This document shows positions 17,820 to 27,600 of a stretch of DNA of 64,000 bases, one piece after another (positions within the stretch are counted from its first letter, which is position 1; each line of letters starts with the position of its first letter). Below the pieces are notes generated by a model, which saw only the letters and a program-made list of their open reading frames with translations, was not told where the DNA came from and ran no database searches. Origin of the DNA: an uncultured Muribaculaceae bacterium (GTDB lineage: Bacteria > Bacteroidota > Bacteroidia > Bacteroidales > Muribaculaceae); contig CAJTNN010000004.1 in assembly GCA_910577585.1 (NCBI GenBank), positions 62,001 to 126,000 on the forward strand, written 5' to 3'. A program made the translations under genes and the position numbers.

Positions 17820-20359
17820 CTCTTTTTCATGCGGATTATCCATGCCACCAGTCCGCCCGCGCAGAGCAGGAAGATCAGGATTACGGCTATCACGCCGATG
17901 GCATTGGTGACACGCAGCGATTTCGGATTGAAACTGAATTCAATCTCATGGTCGCCGGCCGGTATGGCCAGCGCACGCAGCAGATAATTGGCCCGTCCGG
18001 CCTCTACATCCTTGCCGTCGATGCTCACATTCCATCCCCAGGGGAAGTATACCTCCGAGAATACCGCTATGCCGCCGGCAGCGCTGTGGGCCTTGTAGGT
18101 GAGGCGGTCAGGGGCATATGAGGTGAGCATGATGGTGTCACCGGGAGCCTTGGCGTGAGCTTTCCCGAGCGCTGCCTCAAACTTCCGGTCGGCCACAGCC
18201 TCATCGGCAGGTGAGAGGGTGGAGAGGGCTGCCATCTCCTCGTTGGGAGTGTCGACATATGTGATTTTATCCACAAACCAAGCGTTGCCGAGAGCCCCCG
18301 GATTCTCTTCGGCATAGTCGCCAAAGAGGTAATAGCGGGTGTTGAGCATATCAAGCACCGGCTCATCTGATGTGAAGAGTCGTGGTGCCACCGAGTCAGT
18401 GGCCATCGAGTCGGGAGCAGCCGCGGCGTTGCGCTGTGCCTCTGCCTGCAGGCGTTGCATGGCGGGATTGATCTGATAGGTGATGAGATCCTGGTAGCGG
18501 GTCAGCTTGGCAGCGTGGTATCCTCCGATGGTCTTGTGGAAGTATGAAGAGCGGGCGCCGCCGAATTCGCGTATGTCGAGCACACGGTAATGCGTGGTGT
18601 CCTGAAGTATAAAGCGGTCGGCCGAGGTCTGGGCGAATGTCTCGGTCTGTGGCATCGGCTCTACGAAATTCTCAGAATCCACATATCGCTTGTTGACACT
18701 GAATAGGTCGATGGTGACGATGGCTGCCAGTGCGCACACAAAGAGCACACTCTTGCGGAATGCGCCGCGCAGATATAGCCAGCACACGAGGAATCCGAGC
18801 ATGATATACATCAGCGAGCGGGCGCAGTCAGCGCTGACCAGACTCAAGCGTGCCTCGCGCACGGTGGTGAGCACGTTCTGGTAGGCAGGGTTGGTGAATA
18901 TCCCCTGGCTGCGCAGCATCTCTACTTCATCGGCCGAGAAGGGTGTGCCGAATACCGAGGGGGCCAACCAGCCTACGATGCACACTGCCGCGCCGAATCC
19001 GAAGACTGAGAAGAATGTCCATTTATAGCGCTTCAGGAAGTCGGGGGTATCGATCATGGAGTGGATACACATCACTGCCAACAGCGGCACACAGAACTCC
19101 AGCACCACCAGGATGCTCGACGGGGTGCGGAATTTGTTGTATCCCGGCACATAGTCGATAAAGAAGTCGGAGAGCGGACCGAAATTATGTCCCCACGCCA
19201 GGAAGAGCGAGAAGATGAATCCGGCGAAGAGAGCCCACTTCATAGGCGACTGCCGGCGTCCGTTGACCACAAACATGGCCAATATCGCCAGCATCAGCAC
19301 CAGAGCCCCGACATAGACCGGGCCATTCGTCATGGGCTGGTCGCCGAAGTATTGCGGGAATCCCCCCACGACCTGCATCTCTTCGGCCGAGAGGTAATAT
19401 TCATTGGCCTTGTCGGTGTCGGCCACCGAGAGGAGTGAGTTCTGGCCTCCGACGGGTTTGATGGTGGCGCCACCCTTGACATTGGGCACGAGCAGGGTCC
19501 ATGATTCATCGACACCGTAGCTCCATGCCGTTATGGCCGAGCGGTCCATCCCTTCGGCCGGTGCGCCGGCATCGGGCGATGTTATGTCGGTGGCCCGACC
19601 TCTTACAGTCTCTTTGGCATATTCATAGCTATTGTAGAGCGACGCTGAATTCGCCCCCACAGCGAGAATCGCCGCTCCGAAAGCGATAAGCGTGGCCACA
19701 CCCCAGCTGCGCATGCGATGCTCGCGGTAGGCTATCACTCCCCATGCCGCCACCATGAAGATGATCAGGAAGAAGAAATAATAGCTCATCTGCGGGTGAT
19801 TGCTCTGCAGCTGCAGCGCCGCGAAGAGGGCTGTGAGCGCTGCACCGGGCAGGTATTTCCCCCGGTAGAGCAGCGCCAGTCCGCCGATGGTGGGTGGGAT
19901 ATAGGCCAGCGTCACGAACTTCCAGATGTGTCCCGCGCCGATGATGATGATGAAATAGGTCGAGAATCCCCATGCCAGCGCACCGAAGAGGGCCAGCGGC
20001 CAGCGCATCTTCATGCACAACCCCATGATGAAGAAACCGAGCATCATGGCGAATAGCAGGTTGGCCGGCGACGGGAGCCATAGCGTATAGACCGAGAAAA
20101 TCCATCCCATCAGCGAGTTGGCCGGATAGGATGGCGAGATCTGGAAAGTCGGCATACCGCCGAAGAGGGCATCGGTCCAGCGTGACGCATGGCCTGTGGC
20201 TGCCTCATACTCCTGAATCTCGTGGCCGTTGGCCAGACCCTGCAGGATGTCATGCTGTTGAAGCACATGCCCCTGGAAGTCGTCAGGAGCGAAAAATATA
20301 ATGGCCACGACTGCCAGAAGCAGCGCGACCAGTATAGTAAAGAGATTTTGCCTTTTCAT
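17816..20359 (-). CDS. YfhO-family polytopic membrane protein
   Basis: 847 aa from the ATG at 20359 (MKRQNLFTILVALLLAVVAI); the upstream extension to 20458 lacks coding character. There are about 12 membrane helices in the first ~560 residues, with the GT-C-like early loop DDFQGHVLQQHDILQG, then a periplasmic region (about 600-810) and a final TM helix (AIGVIAVILIFLLCAGGLVA) before RMKKR. YfhO proteins have a GT-C-type topology and in Firmicutes are linked to glycosylation of surface polymers. The substrate here is unknown. It is coupled to the 17313 gene downstream. Confidence 0.88.
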   Translation of the reverse strand: MKRQNLFTILVALLLAVVAIIFFAPDDFQGHVLQQHDILQGLANGHEIQEYEAATGHASRWTDALFGGMPTFQISPSYPANSLMGWIFSVYTLWLPSPANLLFAMMLGFFIMGLCMKMRWPLALFGALAWGFSTYFIIIIGAGHIWKFVTLAYIPPTIGGLALLYRGKYLPGAALTALFAALQLQSNHPQMSYYFFFLIIFMVAAWGVIAYREHRMRSWGVATLIAFGAAILAVGANSASLYNSYEYAKETVRGRATDITSPDAGAPAEGMDRSAITAWSYGVDESWTLLVPNVKGGATIKPVGGQNSLLSVADTDKANEYYLSAEEMQVVGGFPQYFGDQPMTNGPVYVGALVLMLAILAMFVVNGRRQSPMKWALFAGFIFSLFLAWGHNFGPLSDFFIDYVPGYNKFRTPSSILVVLEFCVPLLAVMCIHSMIDTPDFLKRYKWTFFSVFGFGAAVCIVGWLAPSVFGTPFSADEVEMLRSQGIFTNPAYQNVLTTVREARLSLVSADCARSLMYIMLGFLVCWLYLRGAFRKSVLFVCALAAIVTIDLFSVNKRYVDSENFVEPMPQTETFAQTSADRFILQDTTHYRVLDIREFGGARSSYFHKTIGGYHAAKLTRYQDLITYQINPAMQRLQAEAQRNAAAAPDSMATDSVAPRLFTSDEPVLDMLNTRYYLFGDYAEENPGALGNAWFVDKITYVDTPNEEMAALSTLSPADEAVADRKFEAALGKAHAKAPGDTIMLTSYAPDRLTYKAHSAAGGIAVFSEVYFPWGWNVSIDGKDVEAGRANYLLRALAIPAGDHEIEFSFNPKSLRVTNAIGVIAVILIFLLCAGGLVAWIIRMKKR

Positions 20360-20554
20360 AAATATAAGGGGAACATATAGCCTATGCAGGATAACCTGAC
20401 GCTGCGCGCATCGCAGATGCGGAATGTCGGGGTGGGCGATAAATTGCCGGTCCGTCAAAATCGCGCATCAGCAGGGGCAGTCGGAGAGGGGCACGACGTA
20501 AGAGTGGAAGTGGGGGTGTGTCGTCAGGTGTGGACCTGACGACGACGGAGTGGG

Positions 20555-21046
20555 TTACTCTTCGTTGCGGTCGTCGTATTTTCCCTCCTTGAGCTTGATT
20601 GTGATATGGCGGTTGAGGCTCTGCTCGAGCGAGATGAGGGTCTCGGTCTCGGTCACACCCTTGATGTGCTGGATCTTGTCGTTGAGGAGCTCCATGAGGT
20701 GGGAGGTGTCGTTGGCGTAGACTTTGATGAGCATCGAGTAGGGTCCGGTGGTGAAATGGCACTCCACTACTTCGGGGATCTGCTCGAGTTCAGCCACAAC
20801 ATCGCGGTACATTGATCCCTTCTCGAGCTTTACGCCGACGTAGGTGCAGGTGTTGAACTCAAGCTTTCTGGGATTGACATTATAGCCGGAACCTGTGATT
20901 ACTCCCATGTCGATGAGCCGGGCGATTCGCTGATGGATGGCAGCGCGGCTCACGCCACACTGCACAGCGATATCTTTCGACGGCATACGGGCGTTGCGCA
21001 TGATGATGTTGAGAATGCGGCGGTCGAGATTATCAATCTTTTCCAT
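20555..21046 (-). CDS. Lrp/AsnC-family transcriptional regulator
   Basis: 163 aa. The N-terminal winged HTH (about 4-55) begins DNLDRRILNIIMRNARMPSK and contains the recognition segment CGVSRAAIHQRIARL. The C-terminal RAM/AsnC ligand-binding domain (about 68-148) has the expected VVECHFTTGPYSMLIKVYAND pattern (split here across strands). It probably forms dimers or octamers that sense amino acids and control metabolism. A palindrome TTGAC-ACA-GTCAA upstream (21176-21188) is a candidate autoregulatory site. Target genes are not evident. Confidence 0.93.
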   Translation of the reverse strand: MEKIDNLDRRILNIIMRNARMPSKDIAVQCGVSRAAIHQRIARLIDMGVITGSGYNVNPRKLEFNTCTYVGVKLEKGSMYRDVVAELEQIPEVVECHFTTGPYSMLIKVYANDTSHLMELLNDKIQHIKGVTETETLISLEQSLNRHITIKLKEGKYDDRNEE

Positions 21047-21175
21047 GAGTCAGAATTTAGGGTTAGTTGATATGAGAATAAGGTTAATTTTTGAAGCCCG
21101 GAGGCTTCAGAAAGATGATAAGAATGATGAAATTGGCCTAATGACCGAAATTCGCTCCAAAAGTACAAAATAATT

Positions 21176-21188
21176 TTGACACAGTCAA
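21176..21188. promoter_or_regulatory. Palindromic candidate operator upstream of Lrp-like gene
   Basis: TTGAC (21176-21180) and GTCAA (21184-21188) flank ACA, about 130 bp upstream of the start codon in AT-rich DNA. A related half site TGTCAAAA follows nearby. Binding by the regulator is inference. Confidence 0.3.
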
Positions 21189-21356
21189 TAAAATAAGAAA
21201 AAAATATTATTTAGCTATGTCAAAATGTTATGTTTGGTCGGAAAAAGTGCTGAATTTGGGTTAAAGATGGTCTATTTGGGGTGCCTGACAGCGCATCGTG
21301 GCCGTCGGGGAGGCAACGCCGTGCCGTCGCTGTGTAGCGCGATGTCATGAAAAACA

Positions 21357-21392
21357 GATACCCCTGCGCCCGTCATGGGGCACAGGGGTATC
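21357..21392 (-). terminator. pckA intrinsic terminator
   Basis: GATACCCCTG (21357-21366) pairs with CAGGGGTATC (21383-21392), extended by GCCC/GGGC across one mismatch. On the minus strand it is followed by TGTTTTTC. It lies about 60 bp past the pckA stop. Confidence 0.85.
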
Positions 21393-21405
21393 ATATCGTT
21401 ATCGC

Positions 21406-21438
21406 GGTCGAAGAGAGTGTTTGTGACACTCTTCGACC
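21406..21438 (-). other. Second hairpin in the pckA 3' region
   Basis: GGTCGAAG + AGTGT (21406-21420, with a 2-nt AG bulge) pairs with ACACTCTTCGACC (21426-21438). It sits between the pckA stop and the terminator and may protect the mRNA 3' end. Confidence 0.5.
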
Positions 21439-21454
21439 TTGCAGGGGTCGATGA

Positions 21455-23059
21455 TTAGAGCTTCGGACCTGCAGCGGCAAGTTTCTTGCCGGTCTCGTTG
21501 GTCTCGAATTTCTTGAAGTTCTGGATGAACATCTCAGCGAGTTTCTTAGCCTTCTCATCCCATTCCTTCGGATCGGCATAAGTGTCGCGCGGATCGAGGA
21601 TGGCAGAGTTCACGCCGGGAAGCTCGGTCGGGATCACGAAGTCGAAGTAGGGGAGCACCTTTGTGGGAGCCTTCTCGATGTCGCCGTTGAGGATGTCATC
21701 GATGATGCCACGGGTGTCAGGAATTGAGATACGCTTGCCTGTGCCGTTCCAGCCGGTGTTGACCAGATAAGCCTTGGCGCCGTTGGCAGTCATTTTCTTC
21801 ACGAGCTCCTCAGCATATTTTGTGGGGTGCAGTGAGAGGAATGCCTGGCCGAAGCAAGCAGAGAATGTGGGAGTGGGCTCTGTGATGCCACGCTCTGTGC
21901 CGGCGAGTTTTGCAGTGAAGCCGGAGAGGAAGTAGTACTGAGCCTGCTCGTTGTTGAGGATAGCTACCGGAGGAAGCACACCGAAAGCGTCGGCAGAAAG
22001 GAAGATCACCTGCTTTGCAGCGGGGCCTTTTGATACGGGCTTAACGATGTTCTCGATGTGGTAGATCGGGTAAGATACGCGAGTGTTCTCAGTCACGCTC
22101 TTGTCAGCGAAGTCGGGCTTGCCGTCGGCCTCTACAGTCACGTTCTCCAGGAGAGCGTCGCGCTTGATGGCGCCGTAGATGTCGGGCTCGTTCTCTTTCG
22201 AGAGGTTGATAACCTTAGCGTAGCAGCCGCCCTCGTAGTTGAAGACGCCTTCGTCGTCCCAGCCGTGCTCGTCGTCGCCGATGAGTTTGCGCTTCGGGTC
22301 GGTTGAGAGGGTAGTCTTACCTGTGCCTGACAGACCGAAGAAGATGGCTGTCGAAGTCTCATCCATGTTGGTGTTGGCTGAGCAGTGCATTGAAGCGATG
22401 CCGCGGAGGGGGTTGAAGTAGTTCATCATAGAGAACATACCCTTCTTCATCTCACCACCATACCATGTGTTGAGGATAACCTGCTGGCGCTCCTTGATGT
22501 TGAAGGCCACTACAGTCTCAGAGTGGAGGCCGAGCTCCTTGTAGTCTTCTACCTTAGCCTTCGAAGCGTTGAACACTACGAAGTCGGGCTTGAAGTTCTT
22601 CAGCTCCTCTTCAGAGGGACGGATGAACATGTTGGTCACGAAGTGAGCCTGCCATGCCACCTCCATGATGAAGCGGACGGCAAGGCGTGTGGCGGGGTTG
22701 GCGCCGCAGAAGACGTCGACTACATAGAGCACCTTGTCAGAGAGTTCCTTTACGGCCTTCTCGCGGAGGTGATCCCATACTTCAGTTGTGATGGGCTTGT
22801 TGTCGTTCTTGTACTCGTCGGAAGTCCACCATACGGTGTTCTCAGTCACCTCATCCTTGACGAGGTATTTATCTTTAGGCGAACGGCCGGTGTATACGCC
22901 GGTCATCACGTCTACTGCACCGAGGTCGGTGAGAGTGCCTTTTTCATAGCCTTCGAGGGCGGGGTTGGTTTCGTCCTTGAAGAGTTCGTCGTAGGAGGGG
23001 TTGTGAATGATTTTCTTCACATCTTTGATCCCATACTGGGCCAAATCGAGTTCTGCCAT
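21455..23059 (-). CDS. pckA: Phosphoenolpyruvate carboxykinase (ATP)
   Basis: 534 aa, full length. It interconverts oxaloacetate + ATP with PEP + CO2 + ADP. In gut Bacteroidales it mainly fixes CO2 toward fumarate and succinate and so feeds the frdCAB pathway encoded in this window. The kinase-1a P-loop [13 protein letters not shown], the preceding [10 protein letters not shown] region, metal-site [20 protein letters not shown], and [12 protein letters not shown] are intact. The start [17 protein letters not shown] matches homologues. It is monocistronic with its own terminator and a long (about 250 nt) putative leader. Confidence 0.98.
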   Translation of the reverse strand: MAELDLAQYGIKDVKKIIHNPSYDELFKDETNPALEGYEKGTLTDLGAVDVMTGVYTGRSPKDKYLVKDEVTENTVWWTSDEYKNDNKPITTEVWDHLREKAVKELSDKVLYVVDVFCGANPATRLAVRFIMEVAWQAHFVTNMFIRPSEEELKNFKPDFVVFNASKAKVEDYKELGLHSETVVAFNIKERQQVILNTWYGGEMKKGMFSMMNYFNPLRGIASMHCSANTNMDETSTAIFFGLSGTGKTTLSTDPKRKLIGDDEHGWDDEGVFNYEGGCYAKVINLSKENEPDIYGAIKRDALLENVTVEADGKPDFADKSVTENTRVSYPIYHIENIVKPVSKGPAAKQVIFLSADAFGVLPPVAILNNEQAQYYFLSGFTAKLAGTERGITEPTPTFSACFGQAFLSLHPTKYAEELVKKMTANGAKAYLVNTGWNGTGKRISIPDTRGIIDDILNGDIEKAPTKVLPYFDFVIPTELPGVNSAILDPRDTYADPKEWDEKAKKLAEMFIQNFKKFETNETGKKLAAAGPKL

Positions 23060-23443
23060 AATAAAACGTCGGTTATTAATGGATTATAAAAGTTTTTTGT
23101 TTCTATCAGTGAGTTGCAGTGCCGTTTGCCGGATAGAGGCGGTATCTCGGCCAGCCGTGGCACTCTGACGGCTCTGTATCTAAAACACTGGAGCCGCGTA
23201 AACAGTTATGCCGGGTGTGTTAATAATTTCAAAAACCTGTAGAATTTTTGAGGGGCTATTGCCGATTGCAGCCTCCTTAGTCAGCTTTGGAGAGCCGCGG
23301 ATATTCCCGGGGCTGATTTACACTGCAAATTTACTAAAAAAAATTGAGAGTCTGAGCAAAAGGGGGCGCATTTTTATCGCGATGCGGTGAAAATGCGTTG
23401 CAAACCTCCTGCTGCCGTGGTCAGCAGGCTGCCGGGGAGTGGG
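23060..23443. other. pckA upstream region
   Basis: About 380 bp without a gene. On the minus strand it contains a possible promoter at 23326-23360 and, closer to pckA, an imperfect inverted repeat (AGTGCC at about 23119, GGCACT at about 23160) that could fold in the leader. No riboswitch family is recognised. Confidence 0.5.
23326..23360 (-). promoter_or_regulatory. Possible pckA promoter
   Basis: On the minus strand TAAATTTG (23326-23333) is a perfect -7 box. The TTTG at 23357-23360 is 23 bp away, longer than the usual 19-21, so this is only a moderate match. Confidence 0.4.
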
Positions 23444-24205
23444 TCAGATGATGAAACTCACCTCTTTGAAGGCGTAGCTGCGGGGAGCGCAGCCGGCGGC
23501 GGGGAGGGGTTGGAGGGTGAGGATGCCGGTGGGGGCGACATCGGTGATGATGGCCTCGATTGTCTCCTGCCGCCGATGGTCGAAGAATTTGTGGGGCGCG
23601 CCGTCGTGGCGGTATAGGCTGCTGAGGAAGCGTGTGTGGATGGCGTGGCGCCCGGCAGGTGTGCGCATCGTTTCGAGGGCCTGCAGGATACTGCCGCGCA
23701 GCCGTATGGCCAGGGGTTCGAGCTGGTGGTCACAGCCGGTGAGCATCGCCATGCTCACCGGGTTGGGGGCATCGCTGAGGAAGCGGGTCTGGTTGACGTT
23801 GATTCCTGCGCTGATGATGCTGCGTGTGATGCTGCTCCCCTGCAGGGAGTGGTCGATGAGTATGCCGCAGATCTTGCGGTCGGCCACGTAGATGTCGTTG
23901 GGCCATTTCACACTCGCCTCGATGCCGTAGTCGGCCAGAACGTCGGTTATGGCCAGCGCCACACCCTCTGAGATTACGAATTGCTCAGCCGGAGTGACCC
24001 CTTGCGGGATGGCTGCCATGCTGAATGTGAGATTCTTGAGTGGCTCAGACTCCCATGAGTTGCCGCGCTGGCCGCGCCCGGCGGTCTGGCGCCGGGCGAG
24101 CAGCATCGTCAGCTCGGGGAAGTGGGCGTACGCCGGCGATTTGAGCAGCATGTGGGTCGAGTCGGCCTCGTCAAGCCATAGCAGCTCTGAGGGGGCTTCA
24201 CTCAT
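23444..24205 (-). CDS. birA: Biotin--[acetyl-CoA-carboxylase] ligase, monofunctional
   Basis: 253 aa. It activates biotin to biotinyl-AMP and attaches it to the biotin carrier domains of carboxylases. Present are the biotin/ATP-binding GRGQRGNSW (about 44-52), KWPNDIYV (about 99-106) and [10 protein letters not shown], plus the short C-terminal SH3-like domain. The N-terminal HTH repressor domain of E. coli BirA is absent, as is usual in Bacteroidota. Its start overlaps the end of tsaE by 8 nt, so the two are translationally coupled. Confidence 0.95.
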   Translation of the reverse strand: MSEAPSELLWLDEADSTHMLLKSPAYAHFPELTMLLARRQTAGRGQRGNSWESEPLKNLTFSMAAIPQGVTPAEQFVISEGVALAITDVLADYGIEASVKWPNDIYVADRKICGILIDHSLQGSSITRSIISAGINVNQTRFLSDAPNPVSMAMLTGCDHQLEPLAIRLRGSILQALETMRTPAGRHAIHTRFLSSLYRHDGAPHKFFDHRRQETIEAIITDVAPTGILTLQPLPAAGCAPRSYAFKEVSFII

Positions 24206-24590
24206 CGCCGCGCACGATTTTCACCTCCACCGCATCTTCGGGTATGAAGTTGGCGATGCGGTCGGGCCACTCGATAAAGCAGAGTGCGCCGCTGTAGAAG
24301 TAATCCTCGATGCCCATATCCTCAGCCTCGGCGTCATCTTCGATGCGATAGCAGTCGAAGTGGTAGATGAGTTCGGCGGTGGTGTCAGAGCGGTATTCGT
24401 TGATGATGGCGAAGGTGGGCGATGATATGTCGTCGGTCACACCCAGCTGGCGGCAGACCTCGGCGATGAATGTGGTCTTGCCGCCCCCCATCGGGGCGAT
24501 GAATGTGAAGATGGTGTTGTCGCCCATCTCTTCGATAAATTTGCCGGCTGCGGCGGGCAGGTCGGCAAGTGTGGGGATATTGATAGTCAT
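24198..24590 (-). CDS. tsaE: tRNA threonylcarbamoyladenosine biosynthesis ATPase
   Basis: 130 aa. With TsaB and TsaD it makes t6A37 in ANN-decoding tRNAs. The Walker A motif [19 protein letters not shown] (about 33-51), the switch-like [11 protein letters not shown] and [21 protein letters not shown], and CFIEWPDRI identify TsaE. The P-loop is GGGKTT rather than the commoner GAGKTT. It overlaps birA downstream and is about 65 bp from lpxB upstream, with a nine-G tract in that gap. Confidence 0.95.
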   Translation of the reverse strand: MTINIPTLADLPAAAGKFIEEMGDNTIFTFIAPMGGGKTTFIAEVCRQLGVTDDISSPTFAIINEYRSDTTAELIYHFDCYRIEDDAEAEDMGIEDYFYSGALCFIEWPDRIANFIPEDAVEVKIVRGDE

Positions 24591-24657
24591 ATGCTTCTGT
24601 TGTCGTTTTGAGTTGATGCTTTACGGTGGGGCGCCCGGGGGGGGGAGCGGAATGGGG

Positions 24658-25800
24658 TCAGGGATTGTCGGGGTCGGCAGCGATGATGAGTTCGGCGGCA
24701 TATTCCGGTGCCACCGATGTGCCGAGTTTGCGGCGCATCATGCGGTAGCCGCTGAGCTGCCAGTCGCGCCGCGGACTCGGCTGCAGCAGCGGGCTGAGTT
24801 CGCGGCAGATGTTGGCCACGGTGCACTTATGCACCAGAAGTTCGGGCACAATCTGGTTGCCTACAATCAGATTCGGCAGCGACACATACTTCACCTTCAG
24901 CAGCTTCTCCATGATCTGATATGAGATTTTGCGGCCGTTGGCGCGGTAGCACACCACCTGCGGCGTCCCTACGAGCGCCGTCTCGAGAGTGGCGGTGCCT
25001 GAGGTGACGAGGGCTGCCTTGGCATACTTCACCAGTGTGGGGGTGGCACCGAAGGCTACCTTCAGCCCGGGGTCCTGCGCCACCTCGCGATAGAAAATCT
25101 CGGGCATAGCCGGAGCGGCTGCCACCACATACTGAAACTCCGGATACCTTTTGGCCGCCTCAATCATAAGGGGTAGGTTATTGCGGATCTCTCCGCGCCG
25201 CGACCCCGGGAGCAGGGCGATGATCGGACGCGGGTCGGTGATGCCTTGCCGCTCAAGGAAATGTCGCAGCGGGGCGATGTGGCCCATGGCGTGGTCAATC
25301 TCCTCTACCGACGGATTCCCCACATAACTCACATGCGGATAATCGCGCTTGCGATAGAAATCGACCTCGAAGGGGAGAATGGAGTAGATGTGGGTCACAT
25401 AGTGGCGTATTGACTTGATGCGCCACTCCTTCCATGCCCATATCTTTGGCGAGATATAATAATCCACCCTCACGCCGCGGCGCGCGGCATGGCGGGCGAG
25501 CTTGAGGTTGAAGCCGGGAAAATCCACGAGAATGAGCCGGTCAGGCCGATAGGTGTCGAGCAGCTCCTTGGCACGCCTCAGATTCTTGAAAATCTCAGGC
25601 AGATGGCGCAGCACCTCGCTGAAGCCCATGACGTTCAGCCGGTCGTAGTGCAGGTCGGGGGCAACGCCGGCGGCAGCCGCCATAAGGTCGCCGCCAAAGA
25701 AGCGGAACTCCGCCTCCGGATCATCCTTGCGCAGGGCCGATATCAGGCGCGAGGCATGCAGGTCGCCCGAGGCCTCGCCTGCAATCAGCATATATTTCAT
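24658..25800 (-). CDS. lpxB: Lipid-A-disaccharide synthase
   Basis: 380 aa, normal length. A GT19 enzyme that joins UDP-2,3-diacylglucosamine to lipid X, forming the lipid A disaccharide at the cytoplasmic face of the inner membrane. The N-terminal AGEASGDLHASRLISAL and FFGGDLMAAAG-type segment, YISPKIWAWKEWR, YVGNPSVEEI, LLPGSRRGEI and the C-terminal TSGTATLETALVGTPQVVCY are all present. It heads a run lpxB-tsaE-birA on the minus strand. The upstream ~180 nt contain a TAAATTTG -7-like box at 25979-25986 without a clear -33. Confidence 0.97.
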   Translation of the reverse strand: MKYMLIAGEASGDLHASRLISALRKDDPEAEFRFFGGDLMAAAAGVAPDLHYDRLNVMGFSEVLRHLPEIFKNLRRAKELLDTYRPDRLILVDFPGFNLKLARHAARRGVRVDYYISPKIWAWKEWRIKSIRHYVTHIYSILPFEVDFYRKRDYPHVSYVGNPSVEEIDHAMGHIAPLRHFLERQGITDPRPIIALLPGSRRGEIRNNLPLMIEAAKRYPEFQYVVAAAPAMPEIFYREVAQDPGLKVAFGATPTLVKYAKAALVTSGTATLETALVGTPQVVCYRANGRKISYQIMEKLLKVKYVSLPNLIVGNQIVPELLVHKCTVANICRELSPLLQPSPRRDWQLSGYRMMRRKLGTSVAPEYAAELIIAADPDNP

Positions 25801-26062
25801 GTGGCAGAGTCTATATCTGTTATACCGGAAGTCGCTGCAGTTACTTCATGGCAAAATGAAATAAGGAGGGCTCCGGCTCGTTATTTAATCTAAGAATGAA
25901 CCCATTGGGGAGGATTGACCCGCCGGGGATGCCGCACGTTGATGGCGGGGATGCCACGCGCCGGGTGAAACTCCAATGCAAATTTAACAAATATTCCTCA
26001 TACCTCAGGCCCTGACGTGCAAAAATGTTGACTCCGGGTCGTGTCAAAAATACTCTGCCCAT

Positions 26063-27469
26063 ATGCGCTATCTACTCATAGTCATGCTGGTGATTCTCGC
26101 CTCGATAGGCGTGCAGTCGTGCATATCCGACAGTTTTACCGACTCGTCGTCGGTGAGACTGCGTTTCTCTACCGACACTGTCAGTTTCGACACCGTCTTC
26201 ACTGACCTGGGCACCCCTACGGCGCGCCTGAAGGTGTTTAATCCCGACAAGAAGGGGGTCAATATCTCTTCCATCCGCTTCCGCAATGCCGACACTCCCT
26301 TCGCGATGAATGTGGATGGCGTCAGCGGCAGCACGTTCAGCGATGTCGAGATACGCGGCGGCGACTCGATATTCATCTTTATCGAATGCTACATCCCCGA
26401 GAACCAGCAGGGGCGTCCCTTCCTGGTGGAGGACGACCTGCTCTTCACCACCAACGGCACCGAGCAGCGGGTGGTGGTCGAGGCCTATGGCCAGAATGTG
26501 ACGCGTCTGCGCAATGTGGAGGTCACCTCCGACATGACCATGCGTGCCGGACTCCCCTACGTGATATTCGATTCGCTCACCGTGCGCCCCGGGGCCACAC
26601 TGCGCATCGAGCCGGGTGCGCAGCTGCTGTTTCATGATAAGGCCGCACTCGTGGTGGAGGGTTGTCTGGAGGCTGTGGGCGAGCCGGGCAAGATGATAGC
26701 CATGCGCGGCGACCGCCTCGATGATGTGCTGCCCGATGTCTCCTACGACATCATGGCCGGACAATGGCGCGGTGTGCGGATCGCCCCGGAGTCGTTTGGC
26801 AACCGCATGGAATATGTCGATATGCGCAGCACCTCCGAAGGCTTGCGCATCGACTCCACAGCCGATGTGAGCCGGCAGAAACTCACACTCGTCAACTCAT
26901 GGCTGCATAACTCGCAATCCACGGCCCTGAGCTCGAAATACGCCAAGGTGGATGCCTACGGGTGTGTGTTCTCGGAGGCTGCCGAGGCGGTGGTGCGGCT
27001 TACCGGTGGTGAGCACACATTCTCGCAGTGCACACTCGCCAACTACTATCTCTTCAGCATCATCAGCGAGCCTCTGCTCTCGCTCTATCATGTGCTGCCC
27101 GATGAGGCTGACGAGAATGGTGAGCCGCTGATGCGAGCATCATTCGACAACTGCATCATCTATGGACTCGGCTCTGACATCAACACCACCGACCTCACCG
27201 GCTCTGACGTCTTCCTGCGATATACACTTCTGAAATCGGCCGGATCCGATGATGCCAATTTCATATATTGCCTGTGGGACTCCGACCCCGACTTCCTCAC
27301 CGTGCGCGAGGACTATTACTTCAACTATCATCTCAAGGATGACTCACCGGCCATCGGCGCCGGCGATCCGGCCCTGGTGAATCCGCTCACCGAGAGCGAC
27401 ATGGATGGCGTAAGACGCGCCACTCCCCCTGCACTCGGAGCCTACTCCTATACCCCCGGGGCCGACTGA
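26063..27469 (+). CDS. Lipoprotein with beta-helix-like repeats
   Basis: 468 aa. The signal peptide MRYLLIVMLVILASIGVQSC ends in a lipobox (VQSC, Cys20). After a ~120-residue Ig-like beta region beginning RFSTDTVSFDTVFTDLGTP, the protein passes into repeats of the right-handed parallel beta-helix type (SLTVRPGATLRIEPGAQLLF, GCLEAVGEPGKMIAMRG, GGEHTFSQCTLANYY). The C-terminus has DDSPAIGAGDPAL...GVRRATPPALGAY, a common ending of Bacteroidota beta-helix surface proteins. It is likely anchored in the outer membrane, possibly binding or cutting polysaccharide. No catalytic residues are recognisable. It is divergent from lpxB. Confidence 0.8.
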   Translation: MRYLLIVMLVILASIGVQSCISDSFTDSSSVRLRFSTDTVSFDTVFTDLGTPTARLKVFNPDKKGVNISSIRFRNADTPFAMNVDGVSGSTFSDVEIRGGDSIFIFIECYIPENQQGRPFLVEDDLLFTTNGTEQRVVVEAYGQNVTRLRNVEVTSDMTMRAGLPYVIFDSLTVRPGATLRIEPGAQLLFHDKAALVVEGCLEAVGEPGKMIAMRGDRLDDVLPDVSYDIMAGQWRGVRIAPESFGNRMEYVDMRSTSEGLRIDSTADVSRQKLTLVNSWLHNSQSTALSSKYAKVDAYGCVFSEAAEAVVRLTGGEHTFSQCTLANYYLFSIISEPLLSLYHVLPDEADENGEPLMRASFDNCIIYGLGSDINTTDLTGSDVFLRYTLLKSAGSDDANFIYCLWDSDPDFLTVREDYYFNYHLKDDSPAIGAGDPALVNPLTESDMDGVRRATPPALGAYSYTPGAD

Positions 27470-27541
27470 CGACGCATCGAGTGAGAAATTGAAGAATAAC
27501 GCTATCAATGGGGTGAACCCCTCGCCGCGCTGAAGTGTTAT

Positions 27542-27572
27542 TTTGCAGAGCCGTGAATTTTTGTTAATTTTG
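27542..27572 (+). promoter_or_regulatory. Predicted promoter for the 27601/28272 operon
   Basis: TTTG (27542-27545), a 19-bp spacer and TAATTTTG (27565-27572) match the consensus at every fixed position, ending 28 bp before the start codon. Short inverted repeats AGCCGTG/CACGGCT (27549-27555, 27574-27580) overlap the promoter and might be an operator. Confidence 0.65.
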
Positions 27573-27600
27573 CCACGGCTGGAGGCCCTGGCCTCTACTT

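Larger units (their letters stand above)
21047..21454. other. Intergenic region between lrp-like gene and pckA
   Basis: About 400 bp without a gene. The right half holds the pckA terminator hairpins (21357-21392, 21406-21438) and the left half the likely lrp control region including TTGACACAGTCAA. The stretch 21190-21240 is AT-rich. No ORF is credible here. Confidence 0.6.
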
